Source: Calcarisporiella thermophila CBS 279.70 (Eukaryota > Calcarisporiellomycota). Taken from it: 46,269 nucleotides of DNA. Shown piece by piece: positions 11,028 through 21,965 of this stretch (its first letter is position 1; every line of letters begins with the position of its first letter). The DNA is taken from positions 1-46,269 of the forward strand of contig NW_027192239.1 in NCBI RefSeq assembly GCF_041956535.1, given 5' to 3'. The notes under the pieces are model-generated. The model saw only the letters and a list, made by a program, of their open reading frames with translations, was not told the DNA's origin and did no database searches. The translations under genes were made by a program, and so were the position numbers.

Positions 11028-11957
11028 AATGCTGATGTTAAATCAGATTGTAATTAGAAGGTAGCTTTGGAGGAACGGTTCGGGGGAAGAAGAGCAAACA
11101 CACGCTTGTTTCTATGACTTTGCAGGGAAAAAGCAAGTTACACCAGCAGGCTTATGATAGGTACTGGGGGAGGGGGGAGAAGGTCCGTACTGCAAAAGAT
11201 GGAGAACAAACAAATCGCTCTCCACAATGCCAGGGCCGAGGTGCTTTGGCACCCATAAATGTCTTAAGCTTAGGTCAAGAATTGCACACCGGAACCTTAT
11301 TTATAGCCCGTAATTTGAGCCCGCACATGTGGGCGTGAGGGGTCATTCGCAGTCCTTGCATCACATTGGAATGCTCATGTGCTGATTTGAAAGAATCCGT
11401 TCTGAAGACTACACTAATACCCGAAAAACAAACAAGCATTGGCGCATTACAGAAAGCCTGCAACTTCCTCTCCTATATTCAATAGAAATCGGGTTTGCAT
11501 GCTTTGCGGCGCTTCTGGAAACCACCCGCTACAGCTCAGGTCTTCGCCCAATGCACCGAACGAGCTTGTATTAATAACTTGGTATAGGATTCCAGAAGAT
11601 CTCTTCCGGCACAGCGTCTAAAACACTCCCAGACGCCAAACGCCCAGATTTCTTTGAATGATTAGCTAAAACTCCTATATAGAAATAATTAAGCGTTAAG
11701 CTCTCTTCTCAATACTCTGTTAATCGAAAAAACAATGATAGGCGCATATAGTGTTCAAGGATCGGTAGACCGATTCGCAATAAAAGTATGACTATTTTCT
11801 CCATTTATTTTGATGAACTCATAGTATTCAAATGAGTTATATCTGCGGACAATCCTGCCGTTCATTTCAAAAACGCACCATTCCGCACAGGGGAAGATGG
11901 TGTTAACTAAAGGTGCTCTGCAGCATTTAACTGAGGTTTCCCGCCGAAAACCAAGTA
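11028..11957. other. Intergenic region between MIOX and the MFS transporter
   Basis: About 930 bp holding the MIOX promoter and the 3' flank of the transporter. Short frames on both strands (for example 11114-11338 and 11439-11621) show no recognisable features. Confidence 0.5.
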
Positions 11958-13922
11958 TTAATGGATGTATCGATAGCTAGGATGTGCATCTCCTAGCTCG
12001 CTGTTCCCTTCCAGAGATCGTTGCTCCTCGCTTAGAATTTGATTGTCACGCCGCTGATTTTCTTGTATCAAGACCCATTTGAGGCCCGCAGCTAATAATA
12101 TGTAGACTCCACACAGTACCGCAGATATACCTAGGGAACCGCAGAATGATTGGAGACTATTTTTGGAGATCATAAGCTACTAAAGTGCTATTTACAGAAT
12201 CCTCGTGCTAGTACCAAGTTCCATTTTTGGGAAGGTAGAAGAGGGAGGAGGCGTTAGCCCACACATATCATCAAAAGCCTGTAGAGTAAAATTACTATAT
12301 GGGGGACCCGCAGAATAAATATAACCTGATATTATCCCCGACATACTCGCTACAGCATCAATGATTGCAATAGATGTCGCTTTCTTGTAGTGGCCCTACG
12401 GAAAGTCATGAATCGATAGTTAATGATGGAGCTTTAGATTATGGCCTGATAGAAAATATATACTGCAAATGCATTTGAGAACCAAGTTATAAGGGGTATC
12501 TGCGACGAAAAATTCCCCGCGTTCAGAAAGAACACAGCCGTATATTGCATTTTTGGATCCCAGTCTTTCACCAACAACCCTACGTAGGCAAAGAACGACA
12601 CTACTCTTGGTAGAATCGTGTGTAATCCGCGTTCGGTGAGTCGTTCACTCGACATTGAAACGATGACTGCCATAAGGATGGCAAATATATGCGGAGGAAC
12701 TGTCATCAGGTTTGAATAAATGGGTTCAAATGTACCCAAATCACGAATAATCGTCGGTAAGTAGTAAGTTATTGCAAGATTGATAACGGCATGTAGGGTT
12801 ATCAAAATGGCGAATACCCAAGTCTTATAATCAAGGATTGCAGCTTTAATATGAACTGTAATGCAAATGTATAGGCGGTTATTAAGCTAAAATAGCGATG
12901 ATAAATCGACAGTAAGGGATTGCTCTATTTACGAAGCTTAAGCTTGACATCAGTGCGAGAGAGACTATCCGAAGCAATTATACGCTTGGCTGCCAACCTC
13001 CTATGTTCAAGACACAAAAAGATGGCAGTATCCGGTTTTGAGGGAAAGGTAAAGAATGTGACAGATCCAAAGACTAAGGATGCACCGCCTTCCAAGATAA
13101 ATATCCAGCGCCAACTACTTAATCCCGCAGCACCCTCTAAGTTTCTTTGTATTGCATACGCTATTAGCCCCCCGAATGCGTTGCCGAACAAGCTACTGCA
13201 TTGGAGAATCATCATGCGGCGCATCTATGCAATTCTCCGTGCTGTTCAGTATTGATGAGATCTCGTTGCAGAGCAAGTGAAAGAAAATATACCATTTCTT
13301 CACGCTTGTAAAAGGTTGTCAGATAAACCGTCAGGCCGGCTGCGATTCCACTTTCGGCTGCTCCTAGGAAAAATCTAGTGAGCACAAGGTGAGAGTATTC
13401 GCTTACTGCAGCATGGCATATGGTTGCTATGCTCCAAGCCGTTATACTGACTGGAATCCAACGTGAGGCGCCTACTTTGGTAATCAAGAGATTCGTGGGA
13501 ATTTCAAGAGCGATATAGCCTTGATAGTAAAGTACAGGTTAACACGAGAACATATTTGTGGGGGAATGTTACCTACTGGCATAAAAGACGCCAATGATGA
13601 CGGCATAATCTTGCGCAGTTAGTTGAAGTGCGTCCATGAGACCCATCACCTTTGCGTTGGCTCTTCATGATGCTCTAGTTAGGTGTCAATCTAATTAGCT
13701 TACGAATAGAGTATTCACACACATTATTCCTCGATCTAATTGCGAAAAAAAATAGAGCATGACAACTTGGGCTACCAAAGGTTATAAAGATGACCATGGT
13801 CAAGGAAAGGTTGTAGCAGGAGCAATAGTTGACTTACGCAACAGGAATAGGTCTAGTTTTTTCACCACCTTTTTCTCCTCATCTGGGTCGATGTCTTCTT
13901 GTGTATCATAAATTCTATCCAT
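11958..13922 (-). CDS. MFS transporter, anion:cation symporter (Dal5/Tna1-like) family
   Basis: Predicted 12-TM uptake symporter. Exons: 13922-13838, 13771-13721, 13660-13577, 13519-13293, 13224-12933, 12855-12464, 12395-about 12296 and about 12130-11958. They give about 467 residues; introns 1-6 are 57-77 nt and in phase. Family signatures are QLDRG.. then NAKVMGL in TM1, YIALEIPTNLL in TM2, RFFLGAAESGIAAGL in TM4, and a C-terminal KWVLIQENQRRD. The last junction is uncertain: the phase-compatible choice needs a 165-nt intron, and a second donor near 12213 also fits. The family carries allantoate, nicotinate, pantothenate and, in bacteria (ExuT), hexuronates. Next to MIOX, an inositol-derived acid is a plausible substrate (inference). 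Confidence 0.85.
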
Positions 13923-14483
13923 CACAACTACTCTTAATGGGTCTTCCCGTGTCATTAGTTAAATCCACCTACATTTTATATATCCTTTCTCGTGCATTTC
14001 GTATATCCGGCTAATCGATATGCCATGATCATATGCTTGTGCGCCACTTCAGAGGAATTTTATACTTAATCCCACACGTTCAAATGGGATTTAGGAGCGT
14101 GCATCCAAATGCCCCACGCTCCAGCTTCCTCTTGAGATAAAAGCTATAAGAATTTAAATTAGGGGTTGATTATGTAATTACATTTTTAAAATATTCGAGT
14201 TTATGTTCTATGCTAGACTTTATGAAATCTTCGAAAAATTGATCTTTCCTATGATAATACTCGGCGACCAAAGCAAAAACACCAAGAAATCCTCATTTTT
14301 ATTGTCAGATTAGAGCACTTTAATTTCTCGAACACTTCGCCACAATATTGGCGAATATGGTCGAATTACCAAGATTGCCAAGGAAAATCGATTCATCTCT
14401 TTCTGTTGTAAAGCCACTGAAAAACTTATTTAAGTATAACTCGCCCCAATTTAAAAGTTTAACAACAATCCTGAAATCTTAAA
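13923..14483. other. Divergent intergenic region
   Basis: About 560 bp between the divergently transcribed MFS gene and the first YbjQ-like gene, so it should hold both promoters. No motif stands out. Confidence 0.5.
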
Positions 14484-14951
14484 ATGTCTACTCCTACTCG
14501 TGCAGTTAACCGCAATTTTACCAGTACCACTTTTGAATTCCCTGGCTATACAATTGCTCAAATACATGGGGTTGTAAGAGGGATCACGGTTAGGAATCCT
14601 AATGTATGTATATTTGCAATTAGTTGCACATTGTATACTGCTTAATTTTACGGATGATTAACTTTGCAATGCTCATCTTAGATCGGTAAAGCTTTTGTGG
14701 CTACTCTTGCTTCGATCGGCGGTGGAGAAAACTCTGGTTATTTGGAAATGGCGGAAAAAGCTCGAGAAACTGCTTTTCAACGACTTTTGGAACACGCAGC
14801 GGCGGCTGGTGGAAATGCGGTGCTCGGAATTCGATATGATGCCAATGAAATCATGGAGGGCATGACTGAAGTTTTAGCTTATGGAACTGCTGTAACCCTC
14901 GTTCCTATCAATCAACCTACTCAACCATCTTATGGCAGTTACAAGTACTAG
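14484..14951 (+). CDS. YbjQ/UPF0145-like protein, copy 1
   Basis: 129-residue protein of the YbjQ/UPF0145 (putative heavy-metal-binding) family. Exons 14484-14603 and 14682-14951 are split by a 78-nt intron after codon 40, phase 0. A beta-rich N-terminus (TTFEFPGYTIAQIHGVVRG) is followed by an amphipathic helix. The family core is GGNAVLGIRYDANEI plus TEVLAYGTAV. Bacterial members form pentameric rings; no enzymatic activity is established and the metal role is a family label only. The tail ends in a Gly/Ser/Tyr-rich stretch. A paralogue follows in tandem about 730 bp downstream. Confidence 0.88.
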
Positions 14952-15682
14952 ACACTTAAACCATTATAGGTTATCAAAATCCATTGTAAGTTGGTATATA
15001 ATTGCTTGCATTTTAATTTTAATACTAGTGCCGTTTTAGAGAAATTTACATGTTTATGAGTCTTTGAATTTTTCTGTGATCGATAATATGAAAAATAATA
15101 ACATATAATGGGATATATTTTCAATATTATGAATAGTATGACCCATGGAGACCATTCAAATTAAGGTAGTGATAAATTAATTTATAAATATTCATTAGCA
15201 GGGTTAAAATTCAAATACAAGTTCAATAGTTTGCATACATCACTCAACTATAGCAGTTTGGAGCAAATACATATACACTTTATATAATGACCGTCGTGTA
15301 TATATATAGTAGCCATTATTGTGCAAATGTTTTGGCTCTGAAGCTTTCATTGAAGCTCGGAGGGCATTCATAAGCTACATTATAGCTAGAATTATAGCCG
15401 GTTGTTATTGTATTTCCAATGTTCCTATGTAATACAATCACTATCCCAATCCTAAATTAGAAGGTTAAGCAAACGTAATCGCGTATAAATGCTCAGGCTA
15501 TTACAATCATTAAATGTTTTCTGAATAGCACGACAATATCATGATATTCATACAGTTTTCCAAATGAAGTCGATAAGGATTTTCCTAAAAAGCACTAAAA
15601 TCCAAGCACAGCCACATTTTTGCCCTCTATATGACTTCATAGTTTACCGTGTTGTATTCTTCTATTACCCATCTTAGAAAAC
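14952..15682. other. Spacer between tandem YbjQ paralogues
   Basis: 730 bp of AT-rich DNA holding the 3' UTR of copy 1 and the promoter of copy 2. No gene is seen. Confidence 0.55.
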
Positions 15683-16216
15683 ATGGCAGCAACGGCCCGT
15701 GCAGTAGACCGTCGCTTCACTAGTACTACTTTTGATTTCCCTGGATATAAAATTGCTCAGATCCATGGTGTCGTGAGGGGAATCACGGTCCGAAACCCCA
15801 ATGTGAGTTGTTCAATTTTATAAAAGCTGCAAGATTACTGGTCATATATGCTGCGATAAACCTACGTATTTTTGGTTAACCTTTTGTTTTTCTCTCCATG
15901 AATTTAATTTATTTAGATCGGTAAAGCTTTTGTTGCTGGCATTGCCGCCATTGGTGGTGGAGAAAATTCCGGTTACCTGGAGATGGCAGAAAAAGCTCGA
16001 GAGAAATCTTTTCAGCGCCTCCTGGAGCATGCAGCAGCTGCTGGCGGAAATGCTGTCCTTGGAATTCGATACGATGCTAATGATATTATGCAAGGAATGA
16101 CTGAAGTTTTAGCTTATGGGACTGCCGTCACTCTTGTTCCTATCAATGGTCCGCCTCCTTCTGGTGCGTCCCAATCTTCTCCGTCTTGTCCTTCACTGGA
16201 CGATATTAAGCGCTAA
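15683..16216 (+). CDS. YbjQ/UPF0145-like protein, copy 2
   Basis: 139-residue paralogue of the preceding gene. Exons 15683-15802 and 15917-16216 have an intron (114 nt) at exactly the same place, after codon 40. The shared core (VVRGITVRNPNIGKAF, GGNAVLGIRYDAN, TEVLAYGTAVTLVPIN) is nearly identical. Differences concentrate at the extreme N-terminus and in the C-terminal tail, here Pro/Ser-rich and ending DDIKR. Same strand, same architecture and close spacing indicate a local tandem duplication. Confidence 0.88.
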
Positions 16217-16701
16217 TTTGCATGAACTTTTGGTTTCATTTAACATGTTATGAGTGAATATAAACTGGCTGTTTGTATCATTCCAATTTTTATAGTAAAA
16301 TGACGCAAGCGTATTAAGGAAGCATTTTGCAATCACGTTTTCATCTTTATTCTAAATGGTAACCAATATAATAAAAGTTTAACCAGATTTATTTTTATGA
16401 AAGTTATATCTTGATATTAATGCGACATAATTGGCTTTGTCCACTGCATCCTTTAGATAATGAATGCATTTTGCTTGGAAAATGTGTACCCAATATCAAG
16501 TGGAGAGTATATAAAATGTATGGTATTCGGTTAATCTTCGATGTAACCATCAAAAATGAAGCAATTGTTAACAATAATAGCAAGTTCCATTTTCTCACCT
16601 TCAGTCTATCCCAAGAAGAGCTAGTCTTTATTGTTCGTAATTGTAGGTAGAGCTCCAAGTGATTCTTGAGAAGACTCATTGATGGGAGTTGTAGTTGAAC
16701 C
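16217..16701. other. Intergenic spacer
   Basis: About 485 bp. Overlapping short frames on both strands (16404-16679 and 16411-16650) look like chance in AT-rich DNA. Confidence 0.5.
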
Positions 16702-17034
16702 TCAGTTGGGAACAGTTGTAGGTTTTACAACTGTAACATACACCGTTCTTTTAATAGTAGGCTGCGTATATACATAGAACTTAGAGGGCGATAAGTAGAT
16801 AGTTATCGTCGATGTAACTGTTCTGGGTTTATCTCGGATTCTATCGGTCCCCAGCAAGTTGATTGCATCAGCAATATCAAAGGGATAAGTATACCATCCG
16901 TTATTTACTCTATATTCAATAACTCCGTTATCAATTTCTCCTAACACGGTTGCGCGTTTTCCAAGTTGCGAAGCAGCGTGAAGCAGAGCAATAAGTGAAA
17001 AAATAGCAGAAAATAATAGAATAAAAGCCCACAT
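16702..17034 (-). CDS. Small secreted protein, unknown function
   Basis: Intronless 110-residue frame not matched to a family. Residues 1-21 form a strongly hydrophobic signal-peptide-like start (MWAFILLFSAIFSLIALLHA). A short mature domain follows (GVIEYRVNNGWYTYPFDIADAI). The C-terminal half is rich in Thr/Val/Tyr (TVTSTITIYLS, RTVYVTVVKPTT), reminiscent of O-glycosylated wall-associated segments. It has no cysteine and no visible GPI signal. It could be a secreted or wall protein; existence rests on the signal peptide and coding-like composition only. Confidence 0.5.
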   Translation of the reverse strand: MWAFILLFSAIFSLIALLHAASQLGKRATVLGEIDNGVIEYRVNNGWYTYPFDIADAINLLGTDRIRDKPRTVTSTITIYLSPSKFYVYTQPTIKRTVYVTVVKPTTVPN

Positions 17035-17963
17035 AGCATTTTAGAAATCCAAAGTGAGAGTTAATTACCTTTGGAGATTAAGATAGAGTTTGAATATAGA
17101 TGTGGTAATGGTCCAAAATCTCAGTAACATCAAAATAAGTTACTAATTCTTATGAAAGTTTGGCGGCGAAAGTTATTTTTTTTTTACCCTGGCGTATAAC
17201 AACTTTGGTATAAGGCTAAATTTTGATTTATCTTCAACACCACTTCACCCCTCCATTGGTCCTGATTGTGGTTCTAAGTACAGGCAACGGCATATATTAT
17301 CATATTGTTAAATGATTCTGGTTAAACATAAAGTTGCTGACTGGCTTTTCAATGAGGTGTATTTAAGGGAAACCAGCAAATTTTGGATATTTTCCAGGGT
17401 GTAAAGTGTTTCAATTAGAAATCAAGATTGATATTTATTTGGTTACTAAGTATGGACATCATGATCCACTCTTTATTTCGTCTCTCTGGTTACTAGCAAA
17501 GTGGGTTATAGTTTAGCGTACGGTGGATGGCTGGAAGAATCAGATACTCATAAAACTATATTTATATTTGATATTTGCAGGCCACCTCATCATTAAGCAG
17601 AAGCCATGGCTTCTATTTTCCTGATCCTTTTATGCAAATACACTTTAAAATACTGTACCTTAATGCTTATAGCTCAAATAGGGGTACCAAGCTAGATAAT
17701 CGAAAATAATTTGATGGTTACTTCAAAAATAATCTATTTTTATTTTTATTTTTTTATTTTTTACAAAGTATTAGATATAAGTAATTCATCTCAATTACAT
17801 TCAAGCATTTATTTTGTGGCACTGTTATAGTGGAGGATACAACGAGATCCCTGCTCAGCTCCATTTAATAGCAAAACATTGGGTCAGGCTATTTCCGTCA
17901 TAATGCAAACTAACTTTTAGAATCAACCACTCGGCCGTGTTCGGATTAATTATAAATGCTCAA
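17035..17963. other. Intergenic spacer
   Basis: About 930 bp with A/T homopolymer runs (for example a TTTTTATTTTTATTT-type tract near 17740). No gene-like frame is seen. Confidence 0.5.
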
Positions 17964-19810
17964 TTATGGTGTAGCTGGCTTGATGGCGATGGTCCGTTGT
18001 TTAGGGCTATTAATGAGCTTCAATTCTTCCTGCGAAAACACAAAATTTTTCATCTCTTCTAATGCCTCTACGATTTGTTGCACCATCCACCCCTCTATGA
18101 CTCCCTTTTGCGCAATAGAATGCAGTAAATGAAGTGCCTGAGCTAATTCCCGAAAGACCAGACGTCGCATTGCAATAGAGGGATGGGTATGCGATATAAA
18201 TATACAATTTTCACATATCAGCTGTATTACTACAAATGGGTAATTTTTGCACCAGTTTCGATTAGAAATGGCGGCTTGTAGAGACTTAATGCTATGAGTC
18301 AAACCCTAAAAAAAATGAAGTAACAATAAATAACTTGTAATTCATATAGATCATTGGGCCATTGATATACCTTGACAAATTCAATAAGGGCTTTCGCTTG
18401 CAGTTGCTGCATCGTGTCTGTTTCTAGTCTTCCTGGAGGCGCATCTGATTTGATAAAACACTTCCAAAGTAAACACCAGTGAAGCCAAAAAAAAAGATTG
18501 GCATCGAAGTTGTGATATTTGGGCAGGATATCGTCCTTACTATAAAACATTAATTCATCTAGGTCTCGCTGTAAGAAAGCGGCGAGGTTGAGGAGTTGTT
18601 GGGTGATGAGAAAATCAGGAAGTGACCAATCGATGTTCTTGAGCTCCATCATTTTGGTTGCGAATATAATCTCTTGCATTATATGTAGCTATCGAATTTG
18701 GTTTTTCCTTAGAATACCATCTGCCAAACCAACGATGCCAACACTTACCAGAGTAACCTTATAGCGCACTCTGTCATTTGAGTTAACAGTAGGTTTAGGA
18801 GAGTTTTTAATTAACTCCAAACTGATTAATGTGGGCTTATCAAATTCGAAACTATAAGAAAGCTCGCGTTTACAAATAAAGCTCCTTTAGATAAAGTGAA
18901 AAAAGTCAGTTTATCTCGAAGACATACATGACCGATAGCAATGATTATAGCCCACTAACCAGATTCTTCGTCGAAACTCTATTTGTACGGGATCTTGGTC
19001 ACTGGGATCGTCCCTATCCATTCGAAGAGCGAATGCCATCAGCACAGCTTGAGAATAAAAGCTGTAAGCCTCATCAAACCGGCCAAGCCAGCGCATACAA
19101 GTTTCCATGTTAAGAAAGGCAAGCACCCCCTGCGGAGAAGGAGCATCGAATATATCCTCCAAAGATTCCCTTGCTTGGGTGAGTATTCTTCCAATGGCGA
19201 GATGAACCTGGCGTATTTTGGGTGTCTGCGGATGGGCTAGCAACAGGTGTACTGCTGAAAAAGCGATAGCAGTGTGGACCAATGCCGGTTCAAGCTCGTT
19301 TTGATAATAGCTTTCGAGAAAGGATGCTTGATCTGGATGCATCAGGTAATAAAAGCAATCGCTCAGGTATACGTGAAAGAGGCGATCTGAGAGTTTGCGC
19401 TTGATTGTATTAGTTTTTGTGGGCTGCTTGATGTCTATCTCTTTAATTGGTTTCGAGATAAGATTTACATCAAATATCGTACAGCGTTGCGAAGAAAAAT
19501 TTTGATCTCCATGTACGGGAAGATTACACTGAAATTGATATTCACGTAGGAAAGAACCTTTGTCCATGAATTGCGCACTTAGAAGACGATGTAGATCCCC
19601 AACGGAGGTTAATCTAAGTTCAAAACGCAAAGCATCAGCAGTCGAGAGGAGGCTCCAAGAGTCCATGTGATCTTGAGAGTGAGCTTCGGATTCATTTTGA
19701 TTGCTGCCGGGAGATATTGAGGAAGTGATGCTCGTTAACTCTACTGGGCAATGAAATTGGGTAGAGGGTGTTGCAGCATCGACTAACTGCAGGGAAACAT
19801 ACTTGCCCAT
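17964..19810 (-). CDS. Fungal-specific transcription-factor domain protein, no zinc cluster seen
   Basis: Predicted regulator of 549 residues. Exons: 19810-about 18924, 18851-18749, 18688-18371 and 18305-17964. The first junction is uncertain (GTCTTC or GTCATG donor); the others have clean GT-AG ends and keep phase. The middle region (about 150-330) fits the fungal_trans domain: a helical run through HTAIAFSAVHLLLAH, then the signature EFRRRIWLVGYNHCYR and FDKPTLISLEL. The N-terminus starts MGKYVSLQLVDAAT and has no Cys6 zinc cluster, and I find none in the roughly 900 bp upstream. It may be a domain-only regulator, or a 5' exon was missed. Its target genes are unknown. Confidence 0.78.
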
Positions 19811-20728
19811 TACATGAAGGGATTAATTGAAATTTTTCACTCGATCACTTGGCTTTATATTTTGTCAAATATCAAATGATAAAATCGATCCAAAGGAGAC
19901 CGTAAGTTTAAGATTAAAATTGACTGTTCAAGATTTGTCTCTCTTTAAAATACTGGGGGGATATTTGTGCAATTTAATTTAGAAAGAAACTAAAATAGAT
20001 CCTATAGAACATTTTGACCAAGAAAACTATAAAGAATATCAACTTCTATAGTCAAACATATTGGTAACTAAACATTTTTATATTTGAGTCCTCCCCTCCA
20101 AAAAAAAAAATAATAACATATTTATGAGAATTAGGCCATATATTTATAAATTGATGGGATTTAGAATATAAAAAGGGCCTTTACACATTCAATGCGAAAT
20201 GTAATGTGCAATTTTACAAATGTTGTATCATGGCGCAACTCGCAAGGCATATGAGAGGTTGGTTAACTTTCTTCATTGGTTCCAATTATGTAACTTCCTA
20301 TTCAGCTTTGTTGCATCTTAATACTTGGCAATAGAATAATTGTTAAACAAAGTCCAAGGGGAGGAGGGAGTTTGGTAGTGAAATCATTGTTTATCATGGT
20401 CATAGGCCAATACTCTTAGTGCGCCGTGCATTTTTTCGCTACAATAACGAAAAGTGCCAATTTAAAATATGCATTGATTACTAATACTGTACATAGCTTT
20501 ACAAAGTGTTAGATAAATACAGCTTAATAGTACACTGTGGAATGTAATTAGCAAAAACTAAATGTTGCTGGCTTTGCTAATTAAGAAATATATATATCTG
20601 GAAGAAAAACCAAATCTTTGCAGTTTGGTAAACCTTAGTAAAAACTTAGTCCTTGTTGAACATGCTCTGCATGTATACAATGAATTATCCTGAGTCATTA
20701 GGGAAGCACAAAATGTAGCGGACTCGCT
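19811..20728. other. AT-rich intergenic spacer
   Basis: About 920 bp with poly-A runs (near 20100). No CDS, and in particular no CysX2Cys zinc-cluster exon for the neighbouring regulator. Confidence 0.5.
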
Positions 20729-21711
20729 CTACACACAGTTTGCGCACTGGTGTTTATCGCTTGTGTTGTGTGCCTTAGCAGGAACAGTTATATGAACTGA
20801 GTTACTTCTGCCGGCATGGGCAGACTGGAGTTCGTTTTGTGTATCACTCTTGCAAAGATGATCGAAGTGTTGGTAAGCAGATTGATGTAAGGCTGGATTG
20901 TAGTCTTCAGGAAAAGAAAATGATAGTCCATTGGAAGAGTACTCAGATTTCGAGTATTTAACAGAGAGTGAAATGTTGTAGTAAATCATGTACGAGATTA
21001 GCTTGATGGACAGGTTCATTTCATTCAAGTCTGTGGCCTTTTCGAATTCTTTCTTCCCGAACATGACCATATCGTAGAGGCCGAGGGTCAGGCTGTACCG
21101 ACGAAGCAGGCGTGTACCATCCTTTTGTAGATATACTCGAGTGATGATATGTTCGAAAGCGTGTTTCCGATGATGTGCAGCGAGATCACTTCGTAGATGG
21201 TCATTATCAATCCCGACAAAACATCACTGATGGAGAGCATAATGGCATACTCGTCGCGCACATAGTTTGTTATTGCAAAGCATGCCTATGAAAAGCTGTC
21301 GAGGAAGTTGAATACAATTGCTAAAGCCACAAGAATTCTGTTGAGATGAGAATAGTTGGAAGAGAATATCCTGAGCCTCCTAAAGTAGAGAAATGTGATG
21401 AGAATTTGCGCTACGCTCCAGAAGATCGAGGTCGAGATGGTTAGCGCGTTTTTGTTCTGGAGATTAAACTTCATCGTGTGGTATTGGATTTGTTCGCTCA
21501 AAATGACAAGCTGGGCTATCGTAAGCAATAGAAATTCCCGGCTGCGAATATTCTTGTAAAGAACCGCCTGGGTCATGAAGCTCCCCGAAGTGAAGAGCAG
21601 CTCAACCCCCAATGCACTCGGCCCCGACATGACGCTTTTGGTCAGGTTTAGTGCTTGGAAAAGTCGTATCCTATTACGCATATTTGAAAATGTCATAACT
21701 TGAATATCCAT
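20729..21711 (-). pseudogene. Multi-pass membrane protein gene with a stop and a frameshift
   Basis: Unrecognised gene. Frame 21711-21286 codes for four hydrophobic segments, ending at an in-frame TAG. The same frame then stays open and hydrophobic (ACFAITNYVRDEYAIML, then LSGLIMTIYEVISLHII). Near 21110-21090 coding appears to move to another frame, which reads through 21070-20729 (RRYSLTLGLYDMVMFGKKEF) into a cytosolic, Ser/His-rich tail ending CANCV. No GT-AG intron of normal size repairs either lesion; one 45-nt option would delete a membrane segment. I read it as a five- to seven-TM receptor-like protein, now broken or mis-assembled. Confidence 0.5.
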
Positions 21712-21965
21712 ACTGTATAATATTACTTTCTAATTCGCTTAAAGAAATTACAGTATGTATAAAATGAATATTATTTGTAATACAGTTCAATCGCTATACA
21801 TTCAATGAAGAATTTCTCTACTCTTCATAGAATTCATACCATTATTACTCGAACTCTGATATTTTTCTTTTTATATCTCTAGTTTTCAAAGTTATTAATA
21901 GTCCTCAATATCAAAAAAAGACCATATGCTGTTTATTAGTCCAAATCGTTTCTGTATACGTAAAT

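Noticed and set aside
10605-11057. 150-residue + frame over the first MIOX exon
   Set aside because: It is antisense to a fully supported MIOX exon with all metal ligands.
21286-21340. A 45-nt intron (GTGGCT...CATAG) to remove the in-frame TAG of the membrane gene
   Set aside because: It is shorter than every other intron here, has a weak donor, and would delete a membrane segment; it also leaves the second frameshift unexplained.
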